This document shows positions 45,901-58,300 of a stretch of DNA of 64,000 bases, one piece after another. This stretch comes from Nereocystis luetkeana (Eukaryota > Sar > Phaeophyceae > Laminariales > Laminariaceae). Positions within the stretch are counted from its first letter, which is position 1. Every line of letters starts with the position of its first letter. The translations under genes were made by a program, and so were the position numbers. Where the stretch lies: contig JARUPZ010000011.1 of the NCBI GenBank assembly GCA_031213475.1, positions 434,001-498,000 of the forward strand, in the 5' to 3' direction. Under the pieces are notes generated by a model, which saw nothing but the letters and a program-made list of their open reading frames with translations, was not told the DNA's origin and did no database searches.

Positions 45901-48900
45901 AGATGATTGATGCGTCAGAACAGGAGCAATGAATCGCGTTTACGAAACCATGTCGCATGAGACTGTCGGGAGAATTGTTGGTTGATCGTCTCCTAGAGAC
46001 GTTTTCTTGTCAGTGTTTGTGAGTGCCGCTTCCTTGCCCAAAAAGAGATCGGGCTTGCTTCACGCTGCTGGCTGGCCGGCCTATGAGCAGCTATGAGCAC
46101 AGTCCTGCTGAATGTAAATAGCTTGCGACATACCGCTACATTTGTTTTGTACAGGAATTTTTGCCCTTTGCTCCGCCTCTTTTCCCTCGCCAGGCTTTAT
46201 GGTTCTCCGGAGGGCCCGGGGATGTTTTTAATTGAGCTACTGGAAACCTACCCGCACTACCTGGGGGATCAGGAGAATGTGGGAGACTTGCCGTTTATGT
46301 TCAAGGTCCTTTCCATTAATAAGGCGCTCAGCATTCAGGTTAGCTCCGCTCCGCAGTAATAAAGAAACCTTTTGCCAAGTGTAAAGCAACCGTACAGCAG
46401 CAGTACAACACGAAACACACATACTGCCATCCGAATTGATGTACAACCACCCGCACCCTTTCGATGTGCCGGACAATTGTGCTGTACCGTAACCTCCCTT
46501 GTTCGAGACAGCCCTGTCACCAAAACGTGTCTGCTATCACAGCCCTCGGTTGGGAAAAACTCTGTACATCGTACAACGATACCTGCATACGGTATCTATT
46601 GCACATGAGGTCTCATTTGCTGTGCCTGCGACACAAAGCGCGTGGAGTGAATCGTGTCATGGCGGGCAAGTCAGTTTAGTTGCCTTTCACGCCTACTCGT
46701 ACAGAGCAGTACGATGTATGGAGCACACTTTCTCCCACCGCCTTCTTACATCGCGGCACCTACCTGCCGCGTTCGTTTGTACGCACGGGCCGACCGATGT
46801 TTATACCCTTGGCGATTGGCAACAGGCGCACCCCGACAAGAAGCTAGCTGAGCGTCTTTACGCGACGCGACCCGATCTCTACAAGGACGACAACCACAAG
46901 CCCGAAATGGCCGTAGCGCTATCCGACTTCGAGGGCCTCTGCGGCTTCCGGCCTTTCCGGGAGATCAGTGAGTCCCCACCACAATCGCCACCAAGCCATC
47001 AAAATGGTTCGGCTATGTGCGGTACTGTCGTGTAGCTTTTCCTCGAGTCGATCTGGTTTCTTTTTCCTCCCAGAACTTTGACTAGCCTGCGTTATTAGCG
47101 CCTCCTTCGGTGTTTTTTTGTGAGGTTTCGCCGGAAACGGCCGCGGTGTGCTCTCGATTGTTGATAGGCTGATGTTTTGCTGGCTGCAGTGAGTTTATTC
47201 TATTGTGCACAAAATGATTGTGAAGTAGCGCTTCCTTTAAAGGTCCCGATGCACAATAAGGGGCTGGTGTGACTATCTAAGATATACCCATAGGTTGGCG
47301 AGACGAATTCTTCAGGATCAAAGGGCCTTCCAAATAGTAGGCTTTTCTCGCGCGAAGGCTCGTTCTGTTCGACATTTCGGAGTTTTACCGAGTTATTGCC
47401 CTGTTTCAGCCCTGCTGAGGAAACCCCGTCGCTATGGAGAAGAGTTCGCTGACTCTTCCATGAAGACACGCATACCGTACGCACGCGGTAGCACTTATCT
47501 GACGCGAGACTGATGCTCGAGTGATGACACTGTTTTTGACAATCACCCAGCCGACCCGGTCGCGAACAAATCTGGTCAACGTGGTTGCAATTATCGAATG
47601 AATATGTTACCACTTGTACACTGAGCCCGCGTCGACCAAACCCGCATTTCACTGTACCAGGTACTCAATCTACTGCGAGTATTGGCTGATATCCCTCTCC
47701 TGCCGATTTTCATATCCCGGAACCGCTTGCCCACGCATCCGAACAGTCAACAACCTCGAGGCATTCCCTGAGCTTCGGGCTGCGATCGGGGTCGAGGCCA
47801 CTGCCCAGGCGTTATCGTGTACATCAGGCGTGAAGGAGCACGAGGAGGAAGTGCTTCGGTCTTTGTTCCGAGCGTTCGTTACTGCCAACACAGACGTCGT
47901 TACCGCCCAGGTAAGCACGCCTCCTTTGTAAAGAAGAATGACTACCAGGTAATGTGTATGGCCAAAACAGGGTCCTGTCTGTTCATGAAACAGGTCTGCA
48001 ATGCTGGTGGTAAGGCGCAGACTGCCGAGGGGCGAAATCAGCGTTCAGCATTCGTGAAATCACCGGGGATAATTTCGATGAAACTTGTGGTCGCAGTGCC
48101 CCCCGTAAAGCTAGCCACGCGCATCCCGTGCGAAACCTTCGAAACGTGCGGTGTGAGCAGATAGTGTATCCCGCCGCAGCCTCCAAGGTATACTATGATT
48201 TCGGAACGATCGTCGCCGTTCTGCTAGATCGGTAGAGTAAAACATGCGGTGCCTGGAAAGCAGACAAACGGTAAGATTGGCAGCATGGCCGAGCCGAACG
48301 TTGTTCGTTTTCACACCATACATGGTCGCTGCACGTCCTTAGTTCCAGGGACAACGAAAAACCCTACAATGGTGCTGTTGTGCTGTACCAGGTAGTAGCT
48401 ATGCGTCTCTTAGGGTTACTGTCTGCCTTGACCACACAGCGGAACGTGTGTCTTGTCTCGGGGAGTCCCTAGGATGCGCGGCCGTTTTTTTGTTGGTTTT
48501 CCGCATTCCGGAAGCCCCCCACCCTCCAAGTACATGAATATCTCTGTGGCGCGTGGTTTCCGGGCGACATCAGGTCGCTGTTTTGGTGGAGCGGTTGGAG
48601 CTCGAGCGCTTGCCGGGCTCGGAAGTGTCCGGGGATCAGAGTCTTTGCGGCAGTGGCGAGGAGCACAGACACTCCCCGGACTCGTTCGGAGACGACAGCA
48701 GTCACGACGGTTTCAACTTCGCCGGCCAGGGTAACTGCAGCCTGTCGAGCGGGCGTATCACTGACCACATTCTCGGAAGAAGAAGCAGCCGAAAGCAGCG
48801 CCATACGGACCGCACTATCAGCGAAGGCGGCGACTGCGGCGACGTGGCAGTGCTGGAAATTCACCGGGAAGAGCTGAGCGAGATCGACAGGAAGATAACC

Positions 48901-51900
48901 TTGGCGGACGGCGGGAGCGACGACACAGTGGACGGAGTTACGGACCAGGAAGACTTGCACACTGAGGACGATTGCTCTCGCCCCCAAAGCACTAGCAGCG
49001 GTAGTTGCCACGGCAGTGTCAAGGGCATTGCATTATGGGACAAGCAGCAGCCTGTCGTGGGGAAGCAAAGTGCGGGAACGACCTGTGTGACAAGGGGGCG
49101 GGGGGCAGCCCCTTCGTGCTTGCGCCGAGGGTGGTCCTCCTCGGCGAAGTCGTTCGTGGACATAAAGGGGGTCCGCAGCGCTAGAGAGGACCACGCGGTA
49201 AGGGCACGTCCGCGTGGCCGAATGAACGCCAGTGGATGGTGGTTACGTAGCTTCGACCAGAGAAGCACGGGCGGTGTTTAGGTGTTTAGCTGTTGCCTAA
49301 CCCTTTTAGCACTTGTATACTCACATTTCACAATTCTCGGGAAAAAGCTACTTTGGAGAAGTGTGTACTTAAACGTGCTGTGGTAGGAAAAGGATTGACG
49401 TACTCTTTAATGAAAGCTTTATTCTATGCTTTACTCGCCCTGGTCCAGTTTGCGCCTTGGCGGGCAACCCAATTTATGAAGGCATGAAAAAACATGACCC
49501 CGGTTCGGTTTACGCCTGAGGGTCCAACCAAATATGTGAAGGCATGAAATACATGGTACGAGTTAACCCTTTTTAGGACCGCAGTCCCGGTTTGGGGATA
49601 AATTACATAGAAATTGCCTAGTTTGTCCCCAAAACGTGACTGCGGTCCTGAAGGGGTCAAGCGCCTGAAGAGGCGTGTATGCGTAAGTTGCACTGCTTAG
49701 TACGAAATCCGCTTATACCGTCTACCGAATGTCGCTTTTCTCCCACTGCGGGTGCGCTAGGCTACTGCTGTACGTATTGGCTGTCATGCTGGACCGACAG
49801 TGTCGTTCAGTAGCACATATTAGTCAATAAGGGTGTTGTTTGTTTGTCTACTTAGTATGACATTATATACGCACGTAATACAAAGTTCGACGCGGACAGC
49901 ACTACAGTAGGACCGACCTGCTACATCCAGAGTACCGGCATCTGTTTGCTGACGCGCGTTTGTTTTCACCCGTCTAAACCCGCAGCTGAGGGAATTGATC
50001 TTGCGCCTGTCGGAGGAGTACCCTGGGGACATCGGAATCATGATGCCTCTGCTTCTTAACTACCTCAGAATGGGGAAGGGGGAGTCTTTCTTCATGGCCG
50101 CTAACGAGCCGCACGCGTACCTAAAGGGAGACATTTTGGAGGTGAGGCTTCGCCCAACTATAAGGCACGCTTCCGTATCTACTACACTACTGCTACGTAT
50201 TTGTGCACGACAGCGTACCGATGCAGGACAGATTTTGCAGCCATCATTCTGCGTGGACTGCGCTATGGTCCTGGCATGGCTCGATCGTGCCGGCTCCTCC
50301 CCTGGTTGTCGATGCCTGGGCATGTCACTAGGTGTGCTGGTACGAATATGTACCTGGTGTGATATTCTTCACGTTCGTACAGATACAAGCACATTCAATG
50401 CATTCAATTCAATCATGGAGTTGGAAATATGCAACGTAACGAGGAAGTGTGTGACGCCTTCAGCGGCGCCTGTATCAAGCATGAGGAGGGCACAGAGGCC
50501 ACTGCTCCCATAAAAGCATGCATGATGATCATTTTATCCAAATCTAACCTATTCATTATATTCGAACCACTGTAGTCACTCTAATCAAGTCACTGTAGTA
50601 TTCACTGTGTAATCAAATTATTCTGATAACTTTAACATGTGAGTATGTTCGTACGTAGTCTGTCACCCCAAAATGGGTTTAGCGTTGGGAATGGGCTGCA
50701 GGAAACCAAAAGGTCCAGCGCGGATATGATATACGTGCGTTTGGTTTCTCGGTGAAGCCGTAGAGTGTCGCGGAAGCCTCAGCTTTGTTATGCCTCCTAC
50801 TTAGGGGCATTGAACACGGACCTCGTACAGACCTCGCACGGTAGCGCCAACTTGACGGAGAGGGGGTCGTCCGCGCCCACAGCTGCAGCGCCTTCGTACT
50901 CATAGTAATGCTGATGATCATGTTGACTGCTTTCTGCTTTCAGTGTTGAGCAATAAGTAATTGCAGACCACACGTTTTCCTTTTCCAATGATAACTTTGG
51001 ATAGATACCTTACAAATTCAATTTGGTTTGTCGATTTGATTGGGTAGCTACCCGGCCGTTACCTGTTCTCGGGCGTCATTCTATTTTTTTCAAGTTTGGG
51101 AGTTATACAGGCACAGCCTCGCCTGCCGAAGGCAATCGGCACAGTAGCACTGTAGCTGCCAGGGATGCTAAACGACGGTCGTCGCCTGTCTACTCCCAGA
51201 AGCTACGGCGACGCTAAGCGACTCCACGCGGTACCACCGGTACCGCCGGTACCACCGATAGCAGGGGTATTATCGGTACCATGAAGCGTTGCTGTATGTA
51301 TCGCACATGCTGCCAGCGGGGTATAGACGAGGTTCATTGTTTTTTCCGCGTCTCTTCCCTCAAAACCGTACGATATGGCAACTCCCCCCTTTCGCGCGGT
51401 TTCCGCCTTACCTTGTACTTTGTATTTTCGTTACAGGTGATGGCTCGGTCGGACAACGTGGTGCGCGTGGCGCTGACTCCGAAGCACCGCGACGTGCCGC
51501 TGCTGTGCGAGATTCTTACGTATCGCATGGGTGCCCCTCCCATTGTGCAGCCAGTCATCGTGGACGATTTCTGCTGCAGGTATACGCCCCCGATCAAGGA
51601 CTTCGAGATGCTCGACATAGAGGTGCGCGAAAACCCATGTATATCGTGGGGGAGTTACCCTTTCACTAAAAACTGCGTGGCTTGGAGTAGGCTTGGAGTA
51701 CTGTCAACCGCTGACGAGCAGTGAGAAAGGGTCCTTCCTCGCTCGATGTGACGAGTACACACGCACACTGTTTTTGAACTCTCGAGCTCTACGCAGAGAA
51801 CCCTGACAGGTTGCGCTTATTAGTGGGTAGGTAAACTTAAATTTGTAAAACTCGCGATTCAACTTCATACGGCGTGTTTATTCGGTCGTTGGACACGCCA

Positions 51901-52769
51901 CGCCCCCGAAGATGCTCAATGATTTGGACGTCTGGCTCGTCCGGCGTGTTACCAGTTGGACGCTTAAGAGTATACCACAATCGGCAAGACACGTTCATAT
52001 GTATATGAATAGTACAGTTAACCTGGCAATGGCAAGCTCTTGCCCGCCCATCTGCATCGCCACGCGTGGGGTTATCTGTGTTTATCATTCATGAAGTACG
52101 CTGCTTTGTTGTCCCAAGGTATGGTGGATCAACTCGAACGTCTACATAATGATGCGGAGCGTGGCACCAATCATGCGCCGTACCAGTTTTGAATTCCGGG
52201 CACATCCGCCAACTCTGTACTATGTAGGGCGGGGCGGTCGTTGGCCATGTTGCAACCTTGAGCAAGCGAGATCCGCACCAACATCCCACAAAACGATTAG
52301 TTTCGTCTATGTGGGTAGCCGTGCAGGGGCATGCACGACGAAAACGCGCATCGGCCTTTGCTTTGCCGACATAGGCGTTTTGGGGTCGGATGTGCTGCTT
52401 GCTTCGTATCGGTAAATGCCACCACGCCTGCATTCGAGGGAGTTTAACAACGCACAACGCACGTTTGCGGTTTGCATGCCCCCTCCCCTCACACATGCAT
52501 CATCCGCAATGCGCGTGTCGGCGCAGATTCCACCCCACCGGGAGTACTCGACCGAGCCGGCATCGGTGGCGGCGTTAGCCATAGTCCTCACCGGTACCGG
52601 CTTCGCTTGCGACGGAACCAGCCGCCAGAAACTCTGCGGCGGGGTTGCATTCTTCGTCCCAGCAAGAACGCCGATTATTTACACCTCCACCGGGAGCGAT
52701 CGGCTTTGGCTGTGCTTGGCAAGGTCGAACCTCAACCACGGGGGGGTCGAGGACAGCGAGGACAGCTAA
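42930..52769 (+). CDS. MPI: mannose-6-phosphate isomerase, copy B
   Basis: Nine exons join in frame: 42930-43010, 44691-44815, 46194-46338, 46826-46967, 47747-47910, 48574-49197, 49986-50141, 51437-51622, 52527-52769 (TAA), giving about 621 residues. Split codons fit (H-G-L at the second intron; [14 protein letters not shown] at the fourth). Landmarks match copy [64 protein letters not shown]. Exon 6 adds about 180 residues rich in Ser, Gly, Asp and Arg between [11 protein letters not shown] and AREDHA, where copy A has a short acidic linker; it has no stop over 208 codons and a good GTAAGG donor. An in-frame ATG at 42831 would add a hydrophobic 33-residue leader. Donor GTGCGC is used twice. 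No inactivating change is visible. Function is presumed as for copy A. Confidence 0.88.
43173..43640 (+). repeat. GATC-rich repeat with tandem halves, copy 1
   Basis: Two units of about 128 bp start at 43173 and 43301 (GCCCCTTCACACCTC, then a run of AGATCA/TGATCT words, then GATGATCTAGTTYCTCACCT). The sequence to 43640 continues rich in GATC palindromes. A diverged reverse-complement relative lies at 55590-55945. Confidence 0.65.
43833..43879 (+). repeat. interstitial TTAGGG telomeric repeat
   Basis: Eight GGGTTA units without interruption inside intron 1 of isomerase copy B. Shorter runs occur near 19025, 56580 and 59375. This suggests a TTAGGG telomere type for the organism. Confidence 0.9.
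44215..44290. repeat. AT-rich minisatellite
   Basis: About seven units of TATAGAGTATAAAT and variants, in intron 1 of isomerase copy B. Confidence 0.85.
44816..48573. other. introns 2 to 5 of isomerase copy B
   Basis: Between exons 2 and 6 the introns are 0.5 to 1.4 kb. Only short repeats (GAGAGTATGA near 45645-45680) and TACCAGGTA-type words are seen. No nested gene. Confidence 0.5.
49198..52526. other. introns 6 to 8 of isomerase copy B
   Basis: The introns hold a piggyBac-like MITE at 49563, a short ACCGGTACC repeat near 51231-51262 and no other recognisable unit. Confidence 0.5.
49563..49660. mobile_element. piggyBac-like MITE, copy 3
   Basis: The clearest copy: TTAA, CCCTTTTTAGGACCGCAGTC, a loop, then GACTGCGGTCCTGAAGGGG and TCAA. 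The CCCTTT/AAGGGG ends and the TTAA site are typical of piggyBac-type elements. It lies in intron 6 of isomerase copy B. Confidence 0.7.
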
Positions 52770-55379
52770 GAGAGCTACACCTCGGGATAGTGGCGTGGGG
52801 CCGCGCCGTTTGCATTCCTCCCACCCCCGGACGATTTACAATTGCGTGGTTGTGTACTTTAGAGAAAGGGTGCCTGTGTGGTTCCGCCGTCTTTTTTTTA
52901 CCTGTTCCCGACCAATTTCGCGCGGGGCGTAATGTCGCCGCGTTCTTGTGTACGAATACCGGTATTTGTTTTTCTTTACCGCGCGGTGTGATGAATCAAG
53001 TACGGGGGTGAGGGGGCGGGGGGTTGGAAGGGGGGCTTAGTTCTGCTGTTTGTGGAATTTTCACGAGCAGCACGCCAGGAGTTCTGGCCGACACCGCCTC
53101 TCGGCTCTTCACGCATACAGTGCGCGGTGTGGTTAGGTTAAACACGATTATCGATGCCACCAGTAGTTGTGTATGCTTTACGGTACTATGGGATGTGGTC
53201 AATATGTAGCCATAGGGGATACACGAGAGAGTTACCAGCGGTGGGGATGAAAAGCGAACCGACCGCGCGGAAGAGATCGATCGGGGCGCCGTCATGATTT
53301 TTCGTTTATCACGGCCTGTGAATATTGAATAGTGTGGGTTTGCGATCGGCTCCGCGGAAAATAGTAGCTGCTGGCACGTGTGCGACCTTGCGTCGGTTGG
53401 CGTGTCTCGATCGCTGGGGTATGAAACAGTATTACAGTTGTACCCGGTCGTGTTTTTTGCAACATAGTGTTGTGGACGTTGTTCGTGCGGAATTCTCTCA
53501 CGATACGTATTACGGTAGCAACATTCGTTGTTTACCTTGTTGTTTGAAACGGAGCCTAACCAGAGTCCGTATTGCGGCGATATTAAGTATGGAACGTGGG
53601 ACTGCTGCCAGATCGTATGCTTCGAGACACGAGATTCGCCCGCAGTTAGATATAGACCCTCAGCCTCAGCGTGGGATTGCCTTCTCGCGTCTCCTGCGCA
53701 ATGCCTAGGCCTTCATGTTTATAAATACCAAAGCAATTAGCGTTCGCCGAGCTGCGTCAACCCGCAACTTTTTCGCCATTGCATGGCATTGCACGTCACG
53801 TCTCTTGGGACTGTCTCTTCGGCTCTTTTGTCGACCGCCGTATGTACTGCCAAGTATGGACGATTCCTCCTGAGTAAAGTCTTCCATGTTTACATACACC
53901 ATCAATTAGCATTCATCGAGTAGCGTCAAGATGCCACTACCTCGCCTCTGCATGGCATTGCACGTGTTTCCTACTACCGGAAAATCTCATGTTTCGGGTC
54001 ACGACATTCGATTGCCAATAGATTGTACACATCATGTTCACCAGGGCGAAGGCCTTAATGTTTTATTTCTGAATGCCAATCATTTGCGCAGCGTTCGCCG
54101 AACCGCGTCAAAATGGCACTACATTCACCGTTGCGTGATGGCGTTGAACGTGCTTTTCCTCCTTTGGATTGTGGGACCATCGTCCACTGCTTGCCAAATC
54201 GTACGCTTCGGGTCAAGAGGTTTGCCTGCCAGTCAGTGCTGTAGGCACAATGTGTGGAGCCCTTTTGGGGTCCTTCTCGCGTCACATCTCCAAGGCGAAG
54301 ACCTGCATGCTTACAAATGTCAACCAATCGGACTCCACCGAGCCGCGTCAAGACGCAGCTATTTCGCCTTTGCATGGCATATTGCACGTACGTACGTGCT
54401 GCACCCTTTCAAGTCCACAGCCCAGCGGCGCATAACCCCGCAGTGGTAATTCGACGTACCGCTACACCCTCACGGTTGTCTTTGGGAGGGAGGCAATCGA
54501 GGCAGTCAGGGGAAATAAATTGCGTCTTCAGAGAATACCAGGGCGAATAGCCGAGACGTATCAAAAGCAGCCCGCTGGTTATCCTAATCTGTTAAAATCG
54601 CGCGTGCCTTTCCCCATCCTGTGGCACCTCGAACACCTACTCCACGTTCTGCACTGCAGAAGGTACATCATAGCCCATGCAGTTATTGTGTCCCTGTAGT
54701 GAGCGTTGAGGACATCGCTCGTCGAGGACAAATGCAACATTCTATCGACAGTAGCGCTGCTTTTTTAACTTGGGATGATACCGCGATACAGGCACTGCTT
54801 ACCAAGGCACACCTTCGTCTCGATCGACCCTAACAATACTCTACAACCCGCATTCCCATAACACGCTCGCGACTTTCGAGCCCCAGACAAAGAAACAATC
54901 ACAAAGACGAAACCAAAAATTAATAGCATTGCATTATTCCGCATCTTACAACACCCTTCCCGACTGAAGTCACACAAGATTATGTTTCCTTGTTTCTACA
55001 GGCTGGCCCCGCCGGCAATCGTTATCGTCCGGCCGTGCGTGCTTCAGACCAAAAGACCTCCTTTATGAAGGGTCCAAAAACTTACGGTATTAATAGTACG
55101 AGTATTTCCGTATTGTATCACCACAACCAAGGGTAAACTCGGTTACAAGTACCCTCAATTTAAAAACCAACCAACTTGAAACGATCCTCCGAAGGGGGAG
55201 ACGCTTCGTCGGGCTGTTACAACTGCACCCAACGGGCAGCGTCATCTCGCTGCTTTGACGGATAATGGTGCGTACCATATTATTTAATACCACCGGGAGA
55301 GGGGGGAGCCATTCACGGTGTGTAGAGCTACTGCCGGCGACGCGGCCATCGGCATACAAAAATTGCTGGTCCGTTGACC
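52770..55379. other. intergenic stretch between convergent genes
   Basis: 2.6 kb between isomerase copy B (plus) and the DUF1336 gene (minus). It holds the tandem array at 53590-54400 and no supported gene. Open frames of 127 and 172 codons (from 53325 and 53931) lie mostly over the array and shift phase between units, so I do not call them. Confidence 0.55.
53590..54400 (+). repeat. diverged tandem array, four units
   Basis: Unit markers CATGTTTAYAWAYACC and then GCGTTCGCCGAGCTGCGTCAA followed by CGCCWTTGCATGGCATTGCACGT recur at about 53714, 53885, 54057 and 54306, so periods are 172, 172 and 249 bp. A second marker, GGGACTGCTGCCAGATCGTA / GGGACCATCGTCCACTGC, recurs at 53599 and 54172. Identity between units is moderate, so the array is old. 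Confidence 0.65.
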
Positions 55380-58300
55380 TCAAGACGGATAGAGCTTCCT
55401 CTGGAGGACTGGGTCCTCTACTCCGAAGCCGTTGAGCCTCACCGCCCCCAGCAGAGCTTCAGGAAGTTCTTCGGCGGAGTTGGCCTGAACAAGCGCCAGT
55501 GCAAGCAGAAGCGTACGAAGCACAACTCAATGAAGAACACTACCGGGTACGGACCAGGTTTGGCGTTAATATAGCACTATTGCACATCTCGGATAGTCAG
55601 ATAGATCGGATAGATAAGACAGGTCGGATAGATCAGATAGATCATGCAGATCAGCTAGATCAGACGTATCATACAGATCAGATAGATCAGACATATCAGA
55701 TCCCCACTCCATGCCCTACATATTCCAAGGCAACACTATTTTCGATCTTGTATGATCTACAGTAGCTCACGTTGCCGGGTAGGAGCCGTACGTATAATCT
55801 ACACGATCGACCGTAGGTCATGCTTCCTGGCTGGGATCTGTACTATAAGCATCTGATCCTGTAGAACCTCTCACAACGACAGCTACATGATTAATTATAC
55901 CTGGTATCATCTAGGTGACCCGTCTGTGGACGATCTGTCGCATCAATAGCTGTGTAACCCTGGAACCGGATATGACCGGTTACGAGGCGACCGGATGGGA
56001 AAGATGAACAGGCCAAGTTGGGGTTACTCTCTTTCTTGTGAACCAGTATACGCTCATGTTCTGGTGTGTGTTAGGTTAGGTTATGGGTTTGGGTTTCTGC
56101 GCTTGCGTGCTTCAAGCTTTTATTCAAAGTGAGAGGACTGTGCGAACTCCGGGGATGAAAGAAATGGCCCCCTGATCTACTGTACGGTTTTAACGGGTGG
56201 GAAACATCGAACCTGCCAACTGGTGAGTATACCTGAGTATTTACCTCTGTCACCCGTTGCATACCAGTATACCTGGTATATTGATGCCCGATGCGCAGAG
56301 CGTTGAAAAATCAATGCAGTATACCGGTATCATATACGTGTGTGGGTTGACCTCAACAACGATGCTAGAAAAAAACACAAGCCACGCGTACATCATGTTA
56401 TGTGATCGAGCCTTGCGGAAGCGTTGCATGAAGATCGGCCCTCGAGAGCAACATAAGAGGATGACGTGTCAGCAAGCGGAGGGGGTTGTTGTTCGCGCAG
56501 CGCAAATTACTCAGGCACGAAATGAACACAACATCGGGCCCTGTAAAATTCGAAACAACTGACCGCGGCCGGCATTGGTGTTAGGGTTAGCCCTAAGCCC
56601 TATCGTAGCTTCCGTCACCCCTACTCCTATCGCGACACCACTAGAAGACACTAACAAACAAACCATTTCAACAGTCTATTATTAATAGTAGTGGTATGCA
56701 GTGTCATCTAGAGTCAAGGATACCGGCACTTCTATACCTGATACCGCACTACCATAGATGGTACTCGCCTGGAGGACGAGTCCGAGTTCCACGTCAATCT
56801 TCCTACTCAGTCCGCGGCATCGTCCGCACAAGCTAGCCGCAGCGGCGGAAGATCCCGTGTCCATATCTGTCTCAACGTATCCCTCTCCACGGTAGTACCT
56901 GTTTGAATCAAGCGGAGGAACAGACGTAAGTGTGCTGCGAACGTGACCATGCAAACTTCACAAGATAATTTCATTGGGTGAAAGGTGAGACACACATGCT
57001 GCTCTTCAAGGTCCGAGGGTCTGATTGCCGTGCCCTTTGCCTCCCTTTTGGGTGTCCGCCGGAGATCGCAAGAAGAAGTCGCAAGGGCTCCGACTAGAGT
57101 GTAATGAAACACAGTCACGCCATTGTCACTGCTGTTGATGCAGAGTGCCGTACGGTCGATCGTCTGGGCTAAGCCACGGGAATTTCCAAGTGCGGTGGGA
57201 AAAAACAAAACAAAAAACTCCGGCTGGGGCACAATCATACCGGATAACGTCGACTGGTCGCCTACACCTCTACTATGGATGCCGCTACATCGAGGGCGCT
57301 GCCACTCGGAGAAGACCAATGTGGGTTTCGCGTACCCATACCGTACATCTGAGGGTTCGGGCCATCACAATTGATTGTACCCGCCATTTAAACACTATGA
57401 CAACACTCAAGCTACCACGAGGGAAGGCCGCCGCTTCCTGCCGTTGACAGGGCGCATCTACTGTGCAGAATTACACCCTACTGCACAGAATTGCACCTAC
57501 TGTGCAGCATTGCACCTACCGTGCAGCACTGCACCTACGGTGCAGAAAAAAAACAGCTAAACACACCGAGATAGCGCACTCTGTGGTTCTCCGGGTAGGG
57601 GTTGCGCCTTGTTTGGCGTAGAGCTACGAGACACGTGCAGCGCGCACAGAGGTAGAGGCCGCACTCTTCCGATCACGGAAAGGTCGCCTCCCCGAACCGA
57701 ACCTGTGGGTAATCTTGGTCCCTAGCAGGACAGGAGTGGACCCGATCGCTTTGCGGACCATCCACGGGCCGCCGATGACCCTCGGGATGAGCTTGAATCT
57801 GGCGTTCCGCTCGTCAGAGTATGGTGGTGGCTTCGCCTCATCCATCATACCGCACCCATCCCCTCCGAAGCTGCTCACCGGCAGGTTGGCGTAACTACAA
57901 CACGCAAACGATCGTGTAGCGGCGGGGGGGGGGGGGTCGCCGCGAACAATACTATAAACTGGCGGAGGTAGGAAGGCGGCGTGCGTGATTCTCGTTTCGG
58001 TTGAGGCTGAAGGTGGAGGCTCTGTCGCGAAACTACAAAACTACTGCCGTCGAGCTATCGAGCTACGCAGGGTACGTCCAGGAACACACTTGCTTGCTGT
58101 CGACTCTACAGTGGGAGTACTCTAAGGCCCGCCGCAACGGCTGTCTGCATCCCGGCGAGCGTGTATGTCGTTGTCTACCTCACTTGAGCTGGTACGGTCA
58201 ACGAGCTGCTCAAAGTGATCGCTCCAAATGCGACAGCTTGGTCAATGGCACAGCAAAGGTGGTACTTCTGTTCAGAAGGCGAACATCCAACAACCAGACA

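Noticed and set aside
48469-49011. 180-codon minus-strand frame
   Set aside because: Shadow of isomerase copy B exon 6; the plus frame joins homologous exons on both sides in phase.
53931-54449. 172-codon frame over the tandem array
   Set aside because: The 172-bp period is not a multiple of three and the units are in different frames, so protein selection on the array is unlikely.
55374-55574. Plus-strand frame reading RIELPLEDWVLYSEAVEPHR
   Set aside because: It is antisense to the last exon of the DUF1336 gene, whose minus-strand reading matches the family.
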